Below are positions 1 through 4,108 of a DNA stretch of 5,558 nt, in pieces. The DNA comes from Paracoccaceae bacterium (GTDB lineage Bacteria > Pseudomonadota > Alphaproteobacteria > Rhodobacterales > Rhodobacteraceae). The stretch spans positions 1-5,558 of the forward strand of contig SLKW01000078.1 of NCBI GenBank assembly GCA_007134405.1, given 5' to 3'. The stretch's first letter is position 1. Each line of letters opens with the position of its first letter. Below the pieces are notes generated by a model. That model was not told the DNA's origin and did no database searches. It saw only the letters and a program-made list of their open reading frames with translations. A program made the translations under genes and the position numbers.

Positions 1-740
1 AAGGGCGCCTCGTGGCCCAGCCAGCCCGACAGCGCCGGCACCGCGCGCTCGGCATGGCGCGGCGCGACATAGATGAAGGCCGGCCCGCCGGGGCCGGAAT
101 TGAGGTACTTGTAGGTGCAGCCCACCGCGAAATCCGCGCCGCCCTCGGCCACCTTCACGTCCGTCGCGCCCGCCGAATGCGCCAGGTCCCAGACCGTCAG
201 CGCGCCCGCCGCATGCGCCTTCGCGGTCAGCGCCGGCATGTCGTGCCGCCGCCCGGTGCGGTAATCGACCTCGGTCAGCATCAGCACCGCGACGCTGTCG
301 TCGATCGCCTCCGCCACCGCCTCGGGCGCGGCGGTGCGCAGCTCGAACCCCTGGCCCAGCATCCGGCACAGCCCCTCGGCCATATACAGGTCCGAGGGGA
401 AGTTGCCCGTGTCCGACAGGATCACCTTTCGGTCCGGCCGCATCTCCAGCGCCGAGGCCAGCGCCTGGAAGACCTTGATCGACAGCGTGTCGCCCATCAC
501 CACATGGCCCGCCTCGGCGCCGATCAGCCGCGCGATCCGGTCGCCTATGCGGGCTGGCATCTCCATCCAGCCGGCGCGGTTCCAGCCGGTGATCAGCATC
601 TGGCCCCACTCGTCGCTGACCGCGCCCGCCACCCGCGCGGCCACGCCCTTCGGCAGCGGCCCCAGCGAATTGCCGTCGAGGTAGATCACCCCCTCGGGCA
701 GGTCGAACAGGTCGCGGGTGCGGGCGAAATCGGTTTGCAT
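1..740 (-). CDS. kynU: Kynureninase, N-terminal 246 residues (cut by window edge)
   Basis: PLP-dependent hydrolase that splits L-kynurenine (or 3-hydroxykynurenine) into anthranilate (or 3-hydroxyanthranilate) and alanine in cytosolic tryptophan degradation. The conceptual translation opens MQTDFARTRDLFDLPEG and has the family's N-terminal YLDGNSLGPLP (residues 20-30). GDTLS at 83-87 and NFPSD at 113-117 look like cofactor-site segments. WDLAH at 184-188 supplies Asp185 and His188, and CTYKYLNSGPGG contains Tyr210 and the Schiff-base Lys211. The spacing Asp185/His188/Tyr210/Lys211 matches, with a constant offset of 16, the Pseudomonas fluorescens residues D201/H204/Y226/K227 as I remember them. 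Family members run to about 400 residues, so roughly 40% is missing to the left. The ATG at 740-738 fits the usual N-terminus although no good Shine-Dalgarno precedes it (GGATCAAGCCCGCC). The frame is intact. It lies 428 bp downstream of mutT and probably has its own promoter. Confidence 0.95.
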   Translation of the reverse strand, partial: MQTDFARTRDLFDLPEGVIYLDGNSLGPLPKGVAARVAGAVSDEWGQMLITGWNRAGWMEMPARIGDRIARLIGAEAGHVVMGDTLSIKVFQALASALEMRPDRKVILSDTGNFPSDLYMAEGLCRMLGQGFELRTAAPEAVAEAIDDSVAVLMLTEVDYRTGRRHDMPALTAKAHAAGALTVWDLAHSAGATDVKVAEGGADFAVGCTYKYLNSGPGGPAFIYVAPRHAERAVPALSGWLGHEAP

Positions 741-743
741 GGC

Positions 744-772
744 GGGCTTGATCCGGGTGGGGTGGAGGGGGG
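744..772 (+). other. G-rich tract, possible G-quadruplex, in kynU leader
   Basis: Four runs of at least three Gs occur on the plus strand: 744-746, 755-757, 759-762 and 767-772, with intervening stretches of 8, 1 and 4 bases. The pattern is a permissive match to a G-quadruplex motif because the first loop is long. The G-rich strand is the template strand for kynU, so the mRNA leader would be C-rich. In a high-GC genome such tracts also arise by chance, and no function is demonstrated. Confidence 0.3.
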
Positions 773-785
773 AAAGTCGCGCGGC

Positions 786-814
786 AGGGTAGCGTGTGAC
801 CGGTTTTGTTTCAA
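786..814 (-). promoter_or_regulatory. Predicted sigma-70 type promoter of kynU
   Basis: On the minus strand a -35 box TTGAAA (814-809) is separated by exactly 17 bases from a weak -10 box TACCCT (791-786). Transcription would start near position 779 and give a leader of about 39 bases to the kynU ATG at 740. The -35 matches consensus at 5 of 6 positions and the -10 at 3 of 6, which suggests a promoter that needs help from an activator. Repeats directly upstream (835-882) are well placed for that. This is a pattern match only. Confidence 0.5.
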
Positions 815-823
815 TCTTGAAAC
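808..823. promoter_or_regulatory. Perfect 16-bp palindrome, candidate operator over kynU -35
   Basis: GTTTCAATCTTGAAAC consists of two perfectly complementary 7-bp arms around a 2-bp centre. It covers the entire predicted -35 box of kynU (809-814), the place where a bound dimer would block RNA polymerase. Short dyads of the TTCAA-N2-TTGAA kind are typical of dimeric winged-helix repressors such as MarR-family proteins, but the cognate protein cannot be named from the sequence. The AT-rich palindrome stands out from its GC-rich surroundings, which makes chance less likely. Confidence 0.5.
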
Positions 824-834
824 TACCTCGCGCC

Positions 835-882
835 AATCTGGCCCTATCGAGTTCCGGAATCTGGCCTTATGCGACATTCCGG
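835..882. repeat. Tandem pair of a 23-25 bp element with CTGGCCYTAT core
   Basis: Two adjoining copies share the layout AATCTGGCCYTAT, a short variable stretch, then TTCCGG. Copy 1 is 835-857 (23 bp) and copy 2 is 858-882 (25 bp). The CTGGCC cores begin at 838 and 861, 23 bp apart, so they lie on roughly the same face of the helix. From memory, MocR-type regulators (GntR family with an aminotransferase-like domain) use direct repeats with a CTGGNC core; TauR of Rhodobacter capsulatus binds CTGGACYTAA. The pair would span about -56 to -103 from the predicted kynU start, a usual activator position. CCGGAAT (854-860) and ATTCCGG (876-882) also form an inverted repeat around the second core. The repeat is certain; the regulator is inference. 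Confidence 0.6.
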
Positions 883-990
883 CCCCAGTTTGCACCCCCG
901 AAGCGTTGCGCCCCGCCGCCCGGCGTACGTTGCGCGCGCCTCCCGTTTCGACCCCCGTTTTCCCCGGAATCCGCCTGAAATGGCCGAGAC

Positions 991-1056
991 TGCCATACGC
1001 GTGTCATACGCCTGCCATACGTTTGTCATACGTTTGTCATACGTTTGCCATACGCC
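991..1056. repeat. Six tandem 11-bp direct repeats (TGYCATACGNN)
   Basis: Six head-to-tail units start at 991, 1002, 1013, 1024, 1035 and 1046, with a constant period of exactly 11 bp. Every unit has TG, a C or T, then CATACG, followed by two variable bases. The third base reads C, T, C, T, T, C along the array. The two final bases are CG, CC, TT, TT, TT, CC, and units 4 and 5 are identical. Apart from one G (1001), all differences are C/T transitions. The spacing puts every unit on the same DNA face, as expected for cooperative loading of a DNA-binding protein. The array ends 112 bp before the mutT stop and begins 250 bp upstream of the kynU start codon. I do not recognise the motif. It is too short and has no spacers, so it is not a CRISPR array. 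Confidence 0.9.
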
Positions 1057-1168
1057 CGAAATCCCAACGTACCAAGGCGATCCGACCCATTCCCCGGTCT
1101 TCGGGACCGACGCGCCTGCACTCCCCGTCAAGCTTTCGTAAACCCTCCCACCGACCCGCCGGTTGGCG

Positions 1169-1645
1169 TTACAGCCAATCGCGCAGGATCGGGATCAGCG
1201 GCAGATCGGCGGGCGGCATCGGGTAGTCGCGCAGCTGCGCCGGGCGCACCCATTTCAGCGCCTGCCCCTCGCGCGGCTGCAGCGCGCCCTGCCATTTGCG
1301 GCAGGCAAAGAGCGGCATCAGCAGGTGGAATTCCGGGTAGCCGTGGCTGGCAAAGGTCAACGGCGCAAGGCAGGATTCCCAGGTGGCGATGCCCAGCTCC
1401 TCGTGCAGCTCGCGGATCAGCGCGGCCTCGGGCGTCTCGCCGGGCTCGACCTTGCCGCCGGGAAATTCCCATAGCCCCGCCATGGACTTACCCACCGGCC
1501 GCTGGGCCAGCAGGATGCGCCCGTCGGCGTCGATCAGCGCCACGGCGGCGACCAGGACCAGCCGTTTCCCCGCCGCCCGCGGCTCAGCCCCGGACCCCGT
1601 CGGACCCGCGGCGCGCAGGGCGGGATCACGACCGGTAGTCGGCAT
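1169..1645 (-). CDS. mutT: MutT-type Nudix hydrolase, (deoxy)nucleoside triphosphate pyrophosphohydrolase
   Basis: Cytosolic Nudix enzyme that hydrolyses a nucleoside triphosphate to the monophosphate and pyrophosphate, most likely 8-oxo-dGTP, which keeps oxidised guanine out of DNA. The full Nudix box (G-x5-E-x7-REUxEExGU) lies at residues 64-86, with Gly64, Glu70, the metal-binding core RELHEELGI at 78-86, and hydrophobic residues where expected. LLAQRP, GLWEFPGGK and the C-terminal PMPPAD before LPLIPILRDWL are typical of MutT. The protein has 158 residues against about 130 for MutT. The excess is an Ala/Pro/Gly-rich N-terminus of about 27 residues before KRLVLVAAVALID. The ATG at 1645 overlaps the argJ end by 20 bases, implying translational coupling, and has only a weak GAGA upstream. 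No in-frame ATG or GTG lies near residue 27, so the extension may be real or the true start may be a rare codon. MutT activity rather than another Nudix substrate is inferred from similarity. Confidence 0.9.
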   Translation of the reverse strand: MPTTGRDPALRAAGPTGSGAEPRAAGKRLVLVAAVALIDADGRILLAQRPVGKSMAGLWEFPGGKVEPGETPEAALIRELHEELGIATWESCLAPLTFASHGYPEFHLLMPLFACRKWQGALQPREGQALKWVRPAQLRDYPMPPADLPLIPILRDWL

Positions 1646-2993
1646 TGATCTCGATATACCGCTGCGTCAGATCGCAGGTCCAAACCGTGGCGCTGCCCTT
1701 GCCCAGGCCCAGGTCGACGCCGATCTGCAACTCCGCATTCTTCATGTAGGCCGCCCCCTCGGCCTCGGCGTAATCGGGATCGACCATGCCGTCGCGCGCC
1801 ACCATGATCTCGCCAAAGCGGATCGCCAGCTTGTCGCGGTCGGCCTCGGCCCCGGACTTGCCGACCGCCATCACGATCCGCCCCCAGTTCGGATCCTCGC
1901 CGGCGATCGCGGTCTTGACCAGTGGCGAATTGGCAATCGCCATCGCGCACCGTTTCGCATCCGCATCGTCCCGCGCCCCGCTCACCGCGACCTCGACGAA
2001 CTTCGTCGCCCCCTCGCCGTCGCGCACGACCTGATGCGCCAGATCCAGCATCACCTCGTAAAGCGCCTTCTCGAAGGCCTTGGCCGAGGCGGCGCGCATG
2101 TCCTTCAATTTCAACGCACCTTTCCCCGTCGCGGCCACCAGTAACGTGTCCGAGGTCGAGGTGTCGCTGTCGACGGTAATGGCGTTGAAGGTCTGCTCGG
2201 TCAGGCGCGAGACCATCGACTGAAGCCCCTTCTGCGGGACGCCGATATCGGTGAAGATATAGACCAGCATCGTCGCCATGTCCGGCGCGATCATGCCCGA
2301 GCCCTTCGCGATGCCGGCGATGCGCACGGGCTTGCCGTCGATCTCGACCTCGACGGCCGCGGCTTTGGGGTAGGTGTCGGTCGTCATGATCGCGCGCGCC
2401 GCCTGCGGCAGCGCATCGGCCGACAGACCGCCCACCAGAGCGTCGAATTTATCGGCGATGCGCTCATGCGGCAACGGCTCGCCGATCACGCCGGTGGAGG
2501 CGGTGAAGACGCGCGCCGCCGGCAGGTCGAGCTTGCCGGCAAGCCCCTCGCACAGCGCCGCGACCGAGGCCGCGCCCCGCGCGCCGGTAAACGCGTTGGA
2601 ATTGCCCGAATTGACCAGGAAGGCGGCCCCCGCCGTGTCCTCCGCACCGCCGATCTTCGCCTGGCAGTCGCGCACCGCCGCCGAGCGCGTCTGCGAGCGC
2701 GTGAAGGTACCTGCGATCACCGTTCCGGGCGCCAGCCGCGCCAGCATCACGTCGAGCCGCCCCTTGTAGCGCACGCCCGCCTCGACCGCGGCGAATTCCG
2801 CCCCGGCGATCGGCGGCAGGTCGGGCAGGCCATCCGGCGGCGCCAGCGGCGAGATCGCCGGCCGGCTCACGATGCCGCTGACCGCGCCCCCGACGGTTCC
2901 GGCGACGTCCCCGACCAGCCCGGCCACCTGGTCGCGCAGCGACTTGGCCTCGGCCTTCCATTTCTTCGCCTTGGCCTTGTGCTTCTTCGCCAT
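1626..2993 (-). CDS. argJ: Bifunctional glutamate N-acetyltransferase / amino-acid acetyltransferase (ornithine acetyltransferase)
   Basis: ArgJ transfers the acetyl group from N-acetylornithine to glutamate, recycling acetyl in arginine biosynthesis; bifunctional forms also use acetyl-CoA. The precursor cuts itself between Ala and Thr, and the new N-terminal Thr is the nucleophile. The conserved cleavage segment GSGMIAPDMATML is present, placing the cut between Ala240 and Thr241. TASTGVIG at 164-171 supplies the oxyanion-hole pair Thr167-Gly168. VRYKGRLDVML (74-84), NSGNSNAFTG (128-137), EDPNWGRIVMAVG (366-378) and the C-terminal YIEINADYRS are also family signatures. At 455 residues it is about 45 longer than usual. 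The excess is at the N-terminus, where residues 1-20 are Lys-rich and 21-43 are Ala/Gly/Val-rich. The ATG at 2993 has a perfect AGGAGG six bases upstream, so the long form is favoured over a GTG at codon 42. mutT follows with a 20-base overlap. Confidence 0.96.
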   Translation of the reverse strand: MAKKHKAKAKKWKAEAKSLRDQVAGLVGDVAGTVGGAVSGIVSRPAISPLAPPDGLPDLPPIAGAEFAAVEAGVRYKGRLDVMLARLAPGTVIAGTFTRSQTRSAAVRDCQAKIGGAEDTAGAAFLVNSGNSNAFTGARGAASVAALCEGLAGKLDLPAARVFTASTGVIGEPLPHERIADKFDALVGGLSADALPQAARAIMTTDTYPKAAAVEVEIDGKPVRIAGIAKGSGMIAPDMATMLVYIFTDIGVPQKGLQSMVSRLTEQTFNAITVDSDTSTSDTLLVAATGKGALKLKDMRAASAKAFEKALYEVMLDLAHQVVRDGEGATKFVEVAVSGARDDADAKRCAMAIANSPLVKTAIAGEDPNWGRIVMAVGKSGAEADRDKLAIRFGEIMVARDGMVDPDYAEAEGAAYMKNAELQIGVDLGLGKGSATVWTCDLTQRYIEINADYRS

Positions 2994-2999
2994 GCCCCA

Positions 3000-3005
3000 C
3001 CTCCT
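3000..3005 (-). promoter_or_regulatory. Strong ribosome binding site of argJ
   Basis: The minus strand reads AGGAGG, a full Shine-Dalgarno match, with six bases before the ATG at 2993. It is the best ribosome binding site in the window and decides for the long N-terminus of ArgJ. It lies 13 bases downstream of the GC hairpin at 3019-3047. Confidence 0.85.
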
Positions 3006-3018
3006 GCCTGGAACCGAA

Positions 3019-3047
3019 AGGCCCGCCCCCAGCGCGGGGGCGGGCCT
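3019..3047 (-). terminator. GC-rich hairpin between the isomerase gene and argJ
   Basis: A perfect 12-bp stem (AGGCCCGCCCCC at 3019-3030 with GGGGGCGGGCCT at 3036-3047) encloses a 5-base loop. It sits in the 76-bp gap between the isomerase stop codon and the argJ start, both on the minus strand. In that direction the stem is followed only by TTCGG, so the U-tract is poor. The plus-strand side has a better run, GGGTTTT, although no plus-strand gene ends here. It may be a leaky terminator for the isomerase gene, a transcript-end stabiliser, or an intercistronic element that sets argJ expression. The hairpin is certain; termination is inferred. Confidence 0.6.
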
Positions 3048-3069
3048 GGGTTTTCTACGCCTGCCGCGC

Positions 3070-3924
3070 TCAGTCGTCCAGCAGTTCGGTCCGGCTCAGG
3101 ATGCCCGGATCCATGTCGGTCGCCATGTTCTCGACCTCGGTGTCGCCGCGCAGATCCTCGACCAGCGCGCGCGCCGCCTCGCGCTGGATCTGGTCGACCA
3201 GGTCCTCGCGCACATCGGCAAGCGGCGGCACCTGCGCGTCGCGCCGGTCGATGAGCTTGACGACATGCCAGCCGAACTGCGTCTCGACCGGGCCCGAGAC
3301 CTCGCCCGGCTCCAGCGCCATCACGGCTTCCTCGAAGGGCGGGATCATCACGCCCTGGCCGAACCAGCCCAGATCGCCGCCGCCCTGCGCCGAGCCGTCG
3401 ATGGAGTATTCGCGCGCGACCTCGGCGAAATCGCGGCCGTCCTCCAGTTCGGCGATCACCTCCTCGATCTCTTCCTCGCTGCGCACGAGAATATGCGCCG
3501 CATTGTACTCGGTCTCGGGCTCGCCCTCGGCGAATTCGGCGGCAAAGGCCTCGTAGGCCTCCTCGATCGCGCCGTCGCTGACCGCGGCCTCGGCCACTTC
3601 GGTCAGCGCGGCATTGGCCGAGAAGTTGCGCAGCTCGTTGTCCAGCATCGCGCGCTGGCGCCGGTTCAGGTCGTCGGCCTTGTACTGATGCAGCAATTCC
3701 TGCTCGATCAGCTGCTCGACGATGGCGGGAAACAGTGTCTCGTCCGGCACCGTCTGGAACTGTTGCGGCAGCTGCTCGCGCAGCGCCAGCGCATGGCCCA
3801 GCGTGATCTCGACCTCGCCGACGCGGGCGAGGACGGTGTCGGCGCTGGGCTCCTCGGCCTTGAGAGGCAGGGCAAGCGCCAGCCCCAGCGCCGCGGCGGC
3901 GATGAAAGTCGTCGGTTTGTGCAT
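3070..3924 (-). CDS. Exported parvulin-type peptidyl-prolyl cis-trans isomerase
   Basis: Periplasmic foldase that probably catalyses cis-trans isomerisation of Xaa-Pro bonds in exported proteins. The 284-residue protein begins with a signal peptide (MHKP, hydrophobic run 7-21, then LKA before EE, predicting cleavage after Ala23). A helical, charged N-terminal segment (about 24-135) resembles the chaperone part of SurA/PrsA-like proteins. The parvulin domain spans about 138-227: AAHILV with His144, GGGDLGWFGQG with Asp184, IPPFEEAV with Phe197 and TQFGWHVVKL with His220. There is no lipobox cysteine, so it should be soluble rather than a lipoprotein. The mature protein is strongly acidic, rich in Glu and Asp, as is common in marine bacteria. 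The ATG at 3924 is preceded by GAGGAG with seven bases between. It is divergent from secA, which supplies its substrates to the periplasm. No specific name such as surA or prsA is assigned because only one parvulin domain is seen and the family is broad. Confidence 0.93.
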   Translation of the reverse strand: MHKPTTFIAAAALGLALALPLKAEEPSADTVLARVGEVEITLGHALALREQLPQQFQTVPDETLFPAIVEQLIEQELLHQYKADDLNRRQRAMLDNELRNFSANAALTEVAEAAVSDGAIEEAYEAFAAEFAEGEPETEYNAAHILVRSEEEIEEVIAELEDGRDFAEVAREYSIDGSAQGGGDLGWFGQGVMIPPFEEAVMALEPGEVSGPVETQFGWHVVKLIDRRDAQVPPLADVREDLVDQIQREAARALVEDLRGDTEVENMATDMDPGILSRTELLDD

Positions 3925-3931
3925 TCGGTCT

Positions 3932-3937
3932 CTCCTC
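3932..3937 (-). promoter_or_regulatory. Ribosome binding site of the isomerase gene
   Basis: The minus strand reads GAGGAG seven bases before the ATG at 3924, which supports that start and hence the signal peptide. Directly upstream (3939-3962) is a run of 24 consecutive G/C bases containing the palindrome GCGGCGCCGC (3941-3950), which could fold in the leader close to the ribosome site. Confidence 0.75.
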
Positions 3938-3963
3938 TGCGCGGCGCCGCGGGGCGCGCGCGA

Positions 3964-3992
3964 TTGACTCCCAAAGGGGCGGCCCTTACATC
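3964..3992 (+). promoter_or_regulatory. Predicted promoter of secA
   Basis: TTGACT (3964-3969) matches the -35 consensus at five of six positions and lies 17 bases before TACATC (3987-3992), a weak -10. Transcription would begin near 3999 and leave a leader of about 110 bases before the secA ATG. The spacer contains a small inverted repeat, AAGGG (3974-3978) with CCCTT (3983-3987). Pattern match only; alphaproteobacterial -10 boxes are often degenerate. Confidence 0.45.
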
Positions 3993-4030
3993 GCTGCTGA
4001 CTTTTCGCTGGCGATGCGGCCCGGCTCGCC

Positions 4031-4046
4031 CGGTTTTAGGAAACCG
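4031..4046. promoter_or_regulatory. Dyad in the secA leader / isomerase promoter
   Basis: CGGTTTTAGGAAACCG has perfect 6-bp arms around a 4-base centre. It overlaps the predicted -10 box of the isomerase promoter and also lies in the predicted secA leader RNA. There it could form a small hairpin, enclosed by a second pair CTGGCG (4008-4013) and CGCCAG (4049-4054). It could act as an operator or as leader structure; the sequence alone does not decide. Confidence 0.4.
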
Positions 4047-4061
4047 CCCGCCAGCCCACAA
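4033..4061 (-). promoter_or_regulatory. Predicted promoter of the isomerase gene
   Basis: On the minus strand TTGTGG (4061-4056) is followed after 17 bases by TAAAAC (4038-4033). The -35 matches consensus at three positions (TTG) and the -10 at four. Transcription would start near 4026 and give a leader of about 100 bases. The candidate faces the predicted secA promoter, so the 5' ends of the two transcripts would overlap by about 28 bases. Confidence 0.4.
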
Positions 4062-4099
4062 CCCCCGGACGTGCTTGAGACGTTCATGCGATTGCGAGC

Positions 4100-4103
4100 G
4101 GAG
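4100..4103 (+). promoter_or_regulatory. Ribosome binding site of secA
   Basis: GGAG, within GCGGAGAACAG, lies five bases before the ATG at 4109. Together with the standard SecA N-terminus [13 protein letters not shown] this fixes the start. Confidence 0.75.
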
Positions 4104-4108
4104 AACAG

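Larger units (their letters stand above)
741..1168. other. Long noncoding regulatory region upstream of kynU
   Basis: No convincing gene lies in these 428 bases. The open frames here on both strands lack recognisable protein features, and several exist only because the 11-bp repeat array happens to be free of stop codons. The stretch separates the end of mutT from the start of kynU, both on the minus strand. It contains a predicted kynU promoter, a perfect 16-bp palindrome, a tandem pair of about 24 bp, a six-copy 11-bp array and a G-rich tract, each listed separately. A weak hairpin (CGGTC 1095-1099, GACCG 1105-1109) about 60 bases after the mutT stop lacks a U-tract and is only a poor terminator candidate. 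Nothing identifiable was seen in 883-990 or 1057-1094. Confidence 0.8.

Noticed and set aside
991..1056. CRISPR array
   Set aside because: Units are 11 bp, directly adjoining and without spacers, and no cas gene is in view.
1095..1109. Hairpin CGGTC/GACCG downstream of mutT as an intrinsic terminator
   Set aside because: The stem is only 5 bp and no U-tract follows on the minus strand.
844..1141. Short open frames on both strands across the 11-bp array, which translate into repeated peptides
   Set aside because: The periodic peptide follows from an 11-bp repeat lacking stop codons (33-bp codon period). No ribosome site or protein features support translation.
12..1226. 404-codon plus-strand open frame opposite kynU and its upstream region
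   Set aside because: It is antisense to a clear kynureninase, is Arg/His/Ala-rich without domain features, and runs on through the noncoding repeat region. It is an artefact of high GC content.
2464..3000. 178-codon minus-strand open frame overlapping the argJ start
   Set aside because: It lies out of frame within argJ and its translation is a low-complexity Arg/Gly/Ala string. The argJ frame carries the conserved motifs.
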